This document shows, in pieces, positions 35,728 to 42,886 of a DNA stretch of 64,000 nucleotides (its first letter is position 1; each line of letters opens with the position of its first letter). The position numbers and the translations under genes are program-made. Source of the DNA: G963677485 sp942492855 (GTDB taxonomy: Bacteria > Armatimonadota > HRBIN16); NCBI GenBank assembly GCA_942492855.1, contig OW818647.1, forward strand, positions 3,038,001 to 3,102,000. Direction: 5' to 3'. Under the pieces are notes generated by a model. That model was given only the letters and a program-made list of their open reading frames with translations, ran no database searches and was not told the DNA's origin.

Positions 35728-37122
35728 ATGAGCCCAATACACCCATCGGAACCATCATCACCGGATGGACCACGATCCAAACAGGGAGCTCCGCACCGGC
35801 TGCACCACAAGGGCTGGAAGCTGTTGCTTGGCATTGTGTTGTCCCTGGTCATTGGCCATGGACTGCTGGTGCTAGCCTTCAAGATGCAGTTTGACGCAGG
35901 AGTACGTGCGATTAAGGCCAAAGGTGAACCTGTATCGGCGGCCCAACTGGCGGGCCCTAAGCTGCCAGACAGCCAGAACGGCGCGATCGTGTTTGAGAAG
36001 GCGTTCAAACTGCTCGAAACCAAAGAGGGTAAGAAGGCTGTGGAGCTTCTTGGCAAGAAGAACCCGCCTGTTCCGTGGCCAGAGGGTCAGAAGGCTGCGA
36101 CGCAGCTTGTTGGAGTGGTGCCCTTGTCCGAGGAGGCGCTGTCTCGACCGAGTTGCCAGTTCGCGGTGAAGTGGGAGGATGGCACCGGGGCACTTTTGGG
36201 GCACTTGGCCAAGCTGCGCTCATTGGTTAGGGTGCTGTCGACGGCAGCGTTGATTGACGCGCAGTATGGCCAGATGGATGAGGCCTACAAGAAGATCGTG
36301 CTGGCTTTCAGAACCGCTAAGGCCAATCGAAATGAGCCCGCTCTGGCTAGCACATTAGTCACCCTGGCCTGTACCGATATCGCCAACAAAGCACTGGTGG
36401 GTGTGATTAAATGTGGTAAACCAGATGACAAACAGACCGTAGAGCTCAACGAGATATTGACCGACACTAACTATGAGAGTAGTATGGTGAACACGCTGAA
36501 AGGTGAGAGAGCTGATGCGATATCTGGGTTCAACCATCCTAATGATATCGGTCGGTCACTAGTTGCATTGTATTATGGTAGCTTTGTATCTAGTTACGAT
36601 AACCCAGAGCCTAATAAGTACAAGCTGGATGCTTTAACTTTCCTCGCACGACCTCTTATATATGCCGATGGGGCGGTCTACACTCAAGTGATGTCGAAAT
36701 ACATCGCGATCCTAGAGAAACGTGATGACACCGCGGAACAACAACAGCAGGCGCTTTCGGCGGTTTCGGACAGCATTCCACAATATGCGATCATAACTCG
36801 CATGAGTAGCTCTGTATATGCCTATTGCCCATCAAGACTGTATGCCCCGCGCGCACGAGCTGCCTTGACCCAGATACTGCTAGCAGCACAGCTATACAAA
36901 ACGAGCCATGGACAGTATCCTGAAACGATGGTGCAGGTGCGATCGGTGGGATTAGCAGATATCCCAATGGACCCCTTCAACGGCAAGGACTTCGTCTACA
37001 AGCGCACCGCCAAGGGTTTTACTGTGTACAGCGTGGGTGAGGACTTCAAAGACGATGGTGGCCGTCCGGTGGACAAACGCCAGAGTAATAAGGGCGGCGA
37101 CATCGTGCTGAAGTGGGAGTGA
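35728..37122 (+). CDS. Membrane-anchored protein with GspG-like C-terminal domain, paralog 1
   Basis: 464 aa. A basic N-terminus precedes one membrane segment (about 33-52), then a long helical extracytoplasmic region (~60-385) with DSQNGAIVFEKAFKLLE and DAQYGQMDEAYKKI. The C-terminal ~75 residues (ALTQILLAAQLYKTSHGQYP, VRSVGLADIPMDPFNGKDF, GFTVYSVGEDFKDDGG, DIVLKWE) follow the pattern of the GspG major pseudopilin globular domain (short helix, 'DPxGxxYxY', 'YSxGxDxxxGG', 'DIxxW'). Two paralogs lie downstream. Function unknown; a surface or pilus-associated role is inference. ATG preceded by GAGGAG. A TATAAT box (35665-35670) lies upstream, but no good -35 is spaced from it. Confidence 0.75.
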   Translation: MSPIHPSEPSSPDGPRSKQGAPHRLHHKGWKLLLGIVLSLVIGHGLLVLAFKMQFDAGVRAIKAKGEPVSAAQLAGPKLPDSQNGAIVFEKAFKLLETKEGKKAVELLGKKNPPVPWPEGQKAATQLVGVVPLSEEALSRPSCQFAVKWEDGTGALLGHLAKLRSLVRVLSTAALIDAQYGQMDEAYKKIVLAFRTAKANRNEPALASTLVTLACTDIANKALVGVIKCGKPDDKQTVELNEILTDTNYESSMVNTLKGERADAISGFNHPNDIGRSLVALYYGSFVSSYDNPEPNKYKLDALTFLARPLIYADGAVYTQVMSKYIAILEKRDDTAEQQQQALSAVSDSIPQYAIITRMSSSVYAYCPSRLYAPRARAALTQILLAAQLYKTSHGQYPETMVQVRSVGLADIPMDPFNGKDFVYKRTAKGFTVYSVGEDFKDDGGRPVDKRQSNKGGDIVLKWE

Positions 37123-37133
37123 CGGGGATTCAC

Positions 37134-38492
37134 ATGCATAAGAACTACTCGACAGCCTTAACAAAGCGATTGCGCTGGATAACCCTCGGCGTCCTCCTTG
37201 TGGCCACCATAACACACGGTGCTTGGCTGTTGGTGCTGCAGAGGCAATACAGAGCCGAGGTGGAGCTGCTGAAGTCGCAGGGGTATCACGTGTCGATGGC
37301 GGAGTATCGTCCGGCTCCTCTGCCCGAAAGCCAGAACGCGGCCCATATCTACGCTAAAGCTTTCCCATTGATCAACAGCCAGCTAAACAGCAGAACAGAT
37401 ATCGATGCCATGAACACCCTCATGGGCATTTCGAGGTTCGTCAGGGATACTGAGCCTCACTCACCAGATGACGTTTGGGCGAAAGCGAACAGAGCGGCAA
37501 AGAACCTATCAAGTGTGGTTCCTTTGGTGAAAGAAGCACTTACTCGGTCGGAGTGTCGTTTTACCATCAACGGGCAGACTCAAAAGTCAGGCAAGATCAG
37601 GCACCATGATGGGTTGATCAGTATCGTGTCCATATTGTCCGGTATGGCCGTGGTTGATGCACATGAAGGGCGGATGGAGCAGGCTGTCGACAAGATACGC
37701 ATGGCGTTTCAAGTAGCGCAAGCCACCAAAGATGAGCCATCAAGCACCGGTGTACGAACCATGTTGAGCGCGACCATTGAGGCTAATAAGGGACTGCGAA
37801 GCGTCATGCGGTATGAAATACTGAGTGCTCGCCAATGCGATGAGTTCAATGGCTTGTTGGCTCATACCGATTACCGGCCAGCACATCAAGCAGCACTCAT
37901 CTGGGACCGTGCTAAGGGCTTGGATATGTATCAGACAGCACTTAGTAAAGGATATTTTGCGGCATGCTGTGAGGATGAAATCGAAGAGGAACCGTCATTT
38001 TCGACCCGCATGTTTGAATACGCGATGCTCCCAGCCATATATGCCGACGGTCTGGCCTACCTGAAGTGGATGTCTACCAATATCGCCATGGTTGCCAAAC
38101 CATTCCCCAATGCTGCCCAGCAAAGGAGAATGAAAAAAACGGCTCACGATGGGTATCCAACGCAGTTGTACAGTATGGTGTTGTTTACGCCTTTTCCGTA
38201 TACCCAGAGAAGTCTTGCGGTTCGAGCCGATACGGCATTGACCCAGATACTGATCGCGGCCAAACGGTATAAAGCGAGACACGGTCAGTATCCTGAGACG
38301 ATGGAACAGGTCAGGTCGGTGGGAGTGGCGGAAATCCCGATGGACCCGTTTACCGGCAAGGACTTCAGCTACAAGCGCACCGCCAAGGGGTTTACGGTGT
38401 ATAGTGTCGGGCCGGACTTCATTGATGATGGCGGGGCGTCTTGGAGCCCGGATCATAACCGCCGTGACATGGTGCTCAGGTGGGAGTGGTAG
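37134..38492 (+). CDS. Membrane-anchored protein with GspG-like C-terminal domain, paralog 2
   Basis: 452 aa from ATG 37134, 11 bp after paralog 1 (an in-frame GTG at 37113 overlaps it). Membrane segment about 15-34. The same helical middle (PESQNAAHIYAKAFPLI, DAHEGRMEQAVDKIRMAF) and C-terminus (ALTQILIAAKRYKARHGQYP, IPMDPFTGKDFSYKRTAKGF, GPDFIDDGG, DMVLRWEW). Here the stop follows the final Trp directly, as in paralog 1. The middle is more divergent than the C-terminus, so the C-terminal domain seems to be under stronger constraint. Confidence 0.75.
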   Translation: MHKNYSTALTKRLRWITLGVLLVATITHGAWLLVLQRQYRAEVELLKSQGYHVSMAEYRPAPLPESQNAAHIYAKAFPLINSQLNSRTDIDAMNTLMGISRFVRDTEPHSPDDVWAKANRAAKNLSSVVPLVKEALTRSECRFTINGQTQKSGKIRHHDGLISIVSILSGMAVVDAHEGRMEQAVDKIRMAFQVAQATKDEPSSTGVRTMLSATIEANKGLRSVMRYEILSARQCDEFNGLLAHTDYRPAHQAALIWDRAKGLDMYQTALSKGYFAACCEDEIEEEPSFSTRMFEYAMLPAIYADGLAYLKWMSTNIAMVAKPFPNAAQQRRMKKTAHDGYPTQLYSMVLFTPFPYTQRSLAVRADTALTQILIAAKRYKARHGQYPETMEQVRSVGVAEIPMDPFTGKDFSYKRTAKGFTVYSVGPDFIDDGGASWSPDHNRRDMVLRWEW

Positions 38493-38567
38493 ACTAACGG
38501 ATATGTACCCGCGGTCTGGGAGCTGACAGCCTGCGATGTGTGTCAGTGGATTGCTCGGTTTTTGTCT

Positions 38568-38782
38568 GGACCACGGATTACACGGATTTACAGGATGACA
38601 CGGATTGGGACAGGGCGTCCGGCGGACGTGGGTGAGGATGCCCAGCGCCGGCCGGAGCGGAGCGACGCCGGCCGATAATGATCAGCCGCGCGGTGCAGGA
38701 ACCCGCACAAGATGCAGTTCCCGGAGCGTCAGCTCCCGGAACGTAGTCGTGTGGGTGACTAAACCCGCGGCAGCGTGGCTAA
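38568..38782. repeat. Interspersed repeats after paralog 2
   Basis: 38568-38608 is an ACGGATTACACGGATTTACA repeat. 38645-38782 (GCGCCGGCCGGAGCGGAGCG ...) is a ~138-bp unit found again at 46847-46984, running into a GTGACTAAACCCGCGGCAGC core. With the tandem repeat that follows, the whole 38493-39278 gap is repetitive and carries no gene. Confidence 0.75.
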
Positions 38783-39212
38783 TCGGCTGCGACACGGGCG
38801 ATCAGCCCCGGTTCGACGGGTTCCATCGCCCCAGGGGGCTCCATCACCCGTCGCTGATCAGATGGCTGCCCGCGTCGCTGCGCTCCTGCGGGCGCTTGCG
38901 GAGGGCACCCTGCGCCCGCTTGCGGGCTGCGACTGGTTAGACGCGCGGTGAGGGAACCCCGTTTAGGGACGACAGTCCCTTGGGGTGACTAAACCCGCGG
39001 CAGCGTGGCTAATCGGCTGCGATACGGGCGATCAGCCACGGTTCGACGGGTTCCATCGCCCGCAAGGGGCTCCATCACCCGTCGCTGATCAGATGGCTGC
39101 CCGCGTCGCTTCGCTCCTGTGGGCGCTTGCGGAAGCCTCCCGGCGCCCGCTTGCGGGCTGCGACTGGTTAGACGCGCGGTGAGGGTACCCCGTTAAGGGA
39201 CGCAGTCCCTTG
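38753..39212. repeat. Two tandem 230-bp repeats
   Basis: Units 38753-38982 and 38983-39212 begin GGGTGACTAAACCCGCGGCA and are near-identical over their length; a third unit starts at 39213 and stops after ~28 bp. Partial units occur at 40812-41000, 42575-42700 and, inverted, 57408-57470; cores occur at 14842 and 46953. Confidence 0.9.
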
Positions 39213-39278
39213 GGGTGACTAAACCCGCGGCAACGCGGCTGAGAAGCTACCAGATACCAACACAATAAGGAGACCGAA

Positions 39279-41588
39279 ATGAGCCAGACCGTACCATCGC
39301 CTGCAAGTCGCGCATTGAAATCGGCGGGCAGAACCATCCGCTGGTTTTATTACAATGGATGGAAGCTTCTACTCGGTCTGCTGTTAGTGGTCGTCGTATG
39401 CTACAGCCTTACAACCTATCTGCTCGAGCGTCGTTTTGTGGCGGAGATCGCGACTTTGAGGGCACAAGGTCAGCCGGTCACAGCCGCTGATCTGGTCAGA
39501 CCAGCGGTTCCCGATAGGCAAAACGGTGCCATTGTGCTGGCGAAGGCGTTCAAGCTGCTTGAGAGCAAAGATGGTGACAAGGCTGCGGATACACTCAAAC
39601 TAATGATGGCGGGCAGACGGCGAGTAGCCGGTAAAGGCAAACCGGATGCGGCCATGCCCCAGATGCCAGTTTTACCGCAGCCGAATGCTACCCAGGGAGT
39701 GTGGGTTATGCCACCGATGTCATCAGCACAACGACGTTTCGAGAAGGGTCTCATGCCATGGCCCGAGGTCTTACAAGCGGCGAAGCAGGTGGCCGGGGTG
39801 GTGCCGATCACACGGGATGCTTTGTCTCGGCCAGACTGCCATTTTCCGATGGTTGCTGATCCCCATATGGTGAATAATCCCAAGCATTACGCTAATATTC
39901 GCACTCTGGTTGGCGTGCTGTCAGCACTAGCGGTGGTAGATGCGCATGACGGTAAGGTGGATCAGGCGTACGAGAAGATCGGCCTTGCGTTCAAAACTGC
40001 TCAGGTTAATTACCGTGAACGGTCATTCATGAACATCATCATTACGATGTCGTGTGTCGAGATTGCGAGTAACGGTCTGCAGAAGGTTCTGGAGTACGGC
40101 ATACCAACGCCAGCTCAAGCCGATCAGCTCAATCGTGTATTAACGGGCCCGAAGCTGCAGAGCCAGTTCGTGAATGCTCTGCAGGGCGAACGGGCTTTAA
40201 ACCTGACAATGATAAGCAGTATGTACAATCTGTTCATTCCTAATGGCCTTAAGGGTGTTAATGCAGCGAATCCCAAGAACAAACCAAGTGGTGATTCCAT
40301 GCTTGGATTCTTTCTGCGACCTGTGGCTTATCTGGACGGACTCACCAGTCTGCGATTAATGTCACAGTCGATTTCGATCGCAAAAATGAAGTATCCCAGT
40401 GCAAAGCAACAGGACGAGCTGGACAAAATCGGTAATAGGATGCCTAGGTATGCCCCGATGTCATATATCATAGCGGGTATATTTACAACTGGCGTCATGA
40501 AACCCCATGCCACCCGAGCGAAGACAGCCCTAACGCAGATACTTCTAGCCGCGCAGCAATACAAAGCTAGCCACGGCCAGTATCCTGACACCATGGCTCA
40601 GGTGCGTTCTGCTGGTGTTGCGGACATCCCCATAGACCCATTTACCGGCAAAGATTTCGTCTACAAGCGCACTGCGAAGGGGTTCACCGTCTACAGCATG
40701 GGCGAGGACTTCAAGGACGATGGCGGTAAATCGAAATCCGAGCGTAGACGCAGTGAAGACGGCTGGGACATCGTGCTGAAGTGGGAGCGGGAGGGGACCG
40801 GTGGTAGCTATTGTCGACGGGTTCCATCGCCACAGGGCGAACGCCGTTCGCCCCTACACTTAGCTGGCGGAGGGCACCCTGCGCCCGCTTGCGGGCTGCG
40901 ACTGGTTAGACGCGCGGTGAGGGAACCCCTTTCAGGGACGCAGTCCCTTGGGGTGACTAAACCCGCGACCCGATGGCTGGTCAGCTTCGATGTGGGGCAC
41001 CAGCCCTGCGTCGATTCGTCGGTAACCCTTGCGGGCGCTAAGCACACTGGCCGTGAAGGAGGTATTGGCATGGAGATACAAAACAGAAAGCGACTCCATA
41101 TCGTAATCGAAGCACTAATCTGTGTCGCGATATTAGCTGGTCTGGCAACAGTGCTTGTCCCGATCTTCCTGGGAGCACAGGATTTAGCTAGGTCAGCGAA
41201 CACACAGGAACGTGCTAAACTCCTCGGTGATGCATTGAAAACCTATTGCTTAAAGAACGACGGGCATCTTCCACCCGCCGATCGCTGGTGTGATGCCCTG
41301 CAACCGCACATCGCACCAGAAGCAAACTTCAGCCTGCACAAATGGCAGTGCAATGGCACAAACACGGAACCGTACGCCATGGTCAGGGCACTGGGAGGCG
41401 TGAACCTCAAAAACATCAAAGACCCAGGGAAGAGTGTGGTGTTCTTCGAAATTACTGTGCGTAAGCCTAACGTATCCGGCGACCTCCAAATGCAGGTTCC
41501 GCCACATGGTGAACGTCGGTGGAACGTGGTGGTGATGGCAGATGGCCACAGGAAACTTGTAAAGACGCCTACGACGGGCACACGTTAA
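39279..41588 (+). CDS. GspG-like paralog 3, read-through fusion into downstream pilin-like gene
   Basis: A single open frame of 769 codons. Residues 1-507 are the third paralog: membrane segment ~25-45, DRQNGAIVLAKAFKLLE, DAHDGKVDQAYEKIGLAF, ALTQILLAAQQYKASHGQYP, GKDFVYKRTAKGF, GEDFKDDGG, DIVLKWE. A Pro-rich insert (QMPVLPQPNATQGVWVMP) near 130 is unique to it. The conserved domain ends at about 40788, where the other paralogs have a stop. Here ~280 bp of 230-bp-family repeat follows in frame with no stop (RREP-like, Arg/Pro/Gly-rich low-complexity residues), and then the next gene in the same frame. Start ATG has AAGGAGA upstream. Whether the fusion is made, or translation restarts at 41070, cannot be told here. 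Confidence 0.7.
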   Translation: MSQTVPSPASRALKSAGRTIRWFYYNGWKLLLGLLLVVVVCYSLTTYLLERRFVAEIATLRAQGQPVTAADLVRPAVPDRQNGAIVLAKAFKLLESKDGDKAADTLKLMMAGRRRVAGKGKPDAAMPQMPVLPQPNATQGVWVMPPMSSAQRRFEKGLMPWPEVLQAAKQVAGVVPITRDALSRPDCHFPMVADPHMVNNPKHYANIRTLVGVLSALAVVDAHDGKVDQAYEKIGLAFKTAQVNYRERSFMNIIITMSCVEIASNGLQKVLEYGIPTPAQADQLNRVLTGPKLQSQFVNALQGERALNLTMISSMYNLFIPNGLKGVNAANPKNKPSGDSMLGFFLRPVAYLDGLTSLRLMSQSISIAKMKYPSAKQQDELDKIGNRMPRYAPMSYIIAGIFTTGVMKPHATRAKTALTQILLAAQQYKASHGQYPDTMAQVRSAGVADIPIDPFTGKDFVYKRTAKGFTVYSMGEDFKDDGGKSKSERRRSEDGWDIVLKWEREGTGGSYCRRVPSPQGERRSPLHLAGGGHPAPACGLRLVRRAVREPLSGTQSLGVTKPATRWLVSFDVGHQPCVDSSVTLAGAKHTGREGGIGMEIQNRKRLHIVIEALICVAILAGLATVLVPIFLGAQDLARSANTQERAKLLGDALKTYCLKNDGHLPPADRWCDALQPHIAPEANFSLHKWQCNGTNTEPYAMVRALGGVNLKNIKDPGKSVVFFEITVRKPNVSGDLQMQVPPHGERRWNVVVMADGHRKLVKTPTTGTR
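40812..41000. repeat. 230-bp-family repeat inside the paralog 3 open frame
   Basis: CGACGGGTTCCATCGCC, then the GGGCGAACGCCGTTCGCCC palindrome (40835-40853), ACACTTAGCTGGCGG, GCGCCCGCTTGCGGGC and GGGGTGACTAAACCCGCG. The stretch ACACTTAGCT (40856-40865) is the empty equivalent of the insertion site of the 42337 element. Confidence 0.8.
41070..41588 (+). CDS. Degenerate type IV pilin-like protein
   Basis: 172 aa, with its own perfect AAGGAGGT eight bases before ATG 41070, so it is an independent gene despite the open frame continuing from upstream. The N-terminal segment IVIEALICVAILAGLATVLVP resembles prepilin helices but lacks the G-F-T-L-I-E cleavage site. Then ARSANTQERAKLLGDALKTY and LPPADRW follow the DUF1559-type pilin pattern ('NLKQLGLA', 'PP...W'), and the C-terminus has an H-x(n)-DG-like HGERRWNVVVMADGH. 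Probably membrane-anchored with an exported domain. Paralog follows at 41621. Confidence 0.75.
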   Translation: MEIQNRKRLHIVIEALICVAILAGLATVLVPIFLGAQDLARSANTQERAKLLGDALKTYCLKNDGHLPPADRWCDALQPHIAPEANFSLHKWQCNGTNTEPYAMVRALGGVNLKNIKDPGKSVVFFEITVRKPNVSGDLQMQVPPHGERRWNVVVMADGHRKLVKTPTTGTR

Positions 41589-41620
41589 CCTGCCTGTGCC
41601 CATGTGAAGGAGCAATCGAC

Positions 41621-42268
41621 ATGCCTAACCAAGTAAAACCGAAACCGAAGATACCTAATTGGGCCATCGGGTTCATCACCGTGGTTCTGGTTCTTTCCTG
41701 TCTGTGGCCGGTATTACAAGATGTGAAGAACACAAGCATAAACACACACCGGTGGTCTGCCAACCAAGACACAGCAAGCGTAATCGGCAGAGCGTTGTCC
41801 CTCTATTACGAACAGAATGATAACACCCTTCCTCCCGCCGAACGCTGGGCGACGGCTTTGCAGCCATGTGTCAACGAAGTAGTGGACAGAGCCCATCAAA
41901 ACTACCTCAATCGCCTCAAGCGAGAAGGTGTGAAGGAACCACCAAGCCAGAAACAACCGGTTAGTGTGGTCACATGGAAATCTGGCGATTACCAGTATGA
42001 GCCATTTGCGATGAACCGAGCATTGAGTGGCCTCAATGTGAAGAAGATCAAGCACCCAAGGCAGGTGGTCGCTTTCTTTGAGACAGCCGACCGGAAGCCA
42101 AACCTGTCGGGAGACCAAAGCCTTCAGGTTCAACCATATGGCGAACGCCAGTGGAACACGATGGTGATGGCTGATGGAACCCGGTTGACTACCGAACAGG
42201 CGGAAGACGGCAGCGGTCAGCGTGTCGACCATCTGGATATGGCTGTGACCATCCGATGGAAGCTGTAG
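41621..42268 (+). CDS. Degenerate type IV pilin-like protein, second copy
   Basis: 215 aa from ATG 41621 (GAAGGAG upstream; the open frame back to 41519 overlaps the previous gene). Membrane segment about 14-31, then ASVIGRALSLYYEQNDNTLPPAERWATALQP, parallel to DALKTYCLKN / LPPADRW of the preceding paralog, and a closing YGERQWNTMVMADG. A central insertion (RAHQNYLNRLKREGVKEPPS) makes it longer. No prepilin cleavage site. Function unknown. Confidence 0.72.
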   Translation: MPNQVKPKPKIPNWAIGFITVVLVLSCLWPVLQDVKNTSINTHRWSANQDTASVIGRALSLYYEQNDNTLPPAERWATALQPCVNEVVDRAHQNYLNRLKREGVKEPPSQKQPVSVVTWKSGDYQYEPFAMNRALSGLNVKKIKHPRQVVAFFETADRKPNLSGDQSLQVQPYGERQWNTMVMADGTRLTTEQAEDGSGQRVDHLDMAVTIRWKL

Positions 42269-42305
42269 GTTGAGGTTGCCGGCCTTTGAAGCGCTACTCC
42301 ACCCA

Positions 42306-42324
42306 GGGCGAACGCCGTTCGCCC
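42306..42324. repeat. GGGCGAAC palindrome
   Basis: GGGCGAAC-GCC-GTTCGCCC; together with the following CCTACACTTAGCT it is identical to 40835-40865, showing this is a copy of the same repeat later split by an insertion. Confidence 0.85.
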
Positions 42325-42336
42325 CTACACTTAGCT

Positions 42337-42564
42337 CAGTCTATTGCCCACAAATCCGGATTGGGATCGTATCGACCATGTGCCGCGACATCAATGTCTC
42401 GGCTATTGATCAACAAGCCCGCTTAACCGGGCTGGGGAGCTCCTTTCCGACAAAGATAACGTTAATGAAGACTGCTTCAGCAGTCTTGGTGTTCAATAGC
42501 CGAGACATTGATGTCGCGGAATCGGTGACCTACTGGCCATGCAATATTTGTGGGTAATAGACTG
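42337..42564. mobile_element. MITE-like element with perfect target duplication (228 bp)
   Basis: Terminal inverted repeats CAGTCTATTGCCCACAAAT (42337-42355) and ATTTGTGGGTAATAGACTG (42546-42564) match at 18/19. Both sides carry ACACTTAGCT (42327-42336 and 42565-42574), a 10-bp target duplication. Removing the element and one copy restores exactly the sequence present at 40835-40890. The interior has no open frame. It holds perfect 27-bp inverted arms (42383-42409 / 42493-42519). Presumably mobilised in trans by a transposase not in this window. Confidence 0.88.
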
Positions 42565-42574
42565 ACACTTAGCT

Positions 42575-42700
42575 GGCGGAGGGCACCCTGCGCCCGCTTG
42601 CGGGCTGCGACTGGTTAGACGCGCGGTGAGGGAACCCCGTCACGGGACGCCAGTCCCTTGGGGTGACTAAACCCGCGGCATCGGGGCTGATCGTCTTCAA
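42575..42700. repeat. 230-bp-family repeat, right part
   Basis: AGCTGGCGGAGGGCACCCTG through GGGGTGACTAAACCCGCGGC; the continuation of the repeat interrupted by the MITE-like element. Confidence 0.8.
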
Positions 42701-42730
42701 ATTACGTTACTGAAACCCGCAGAGGGGTCC

Positions 42731-42840
42731 GGCTTTCCGCCAGACCGCGCCGGAGATGAGCTGCATATCAATTGCTATCGTACTCAGAAACCGGCGCGGT
42801 CATTACCTAATCTGTGTAATCTGCGTCATCTGTGGATTGA
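42731..42840. repeat. GACCGCGCCGG composite repeat, copy C (inverted)
   Basis: Reverse orientation of copies A and B, ending in TAATCTGTGTAATCTGCGTC. It lies just beyond the 3' end of the minus-strand pectate-lyase-like gene. Confidence 0.75.
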
Positions 42841-42862
42841 TTTGCCCACAATCCTGGTGGCC

Positions 42863-42886
42863 AGGGGCGACCGGCCGGTCGCCCCT
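42863..42886. repeat. TAGGGGCG-type palindrome supplying a stop codon
   Basis: AGGGGCGACCGG / CCGGTCGCCCCT, a perfect 24-bp palindrome. Its edge forms the TAG stop of the gene at 42885 (minus strand). Confidence 0.8.

Noticed and set aside
38753..39212. 230-bp tandem repeats as a CRISPR array or riboswitch
   Set aside because: Units are contiguous with no variable spacers, and copies occur in both orientations and inside an open frame, which does not fit a riboswitch.
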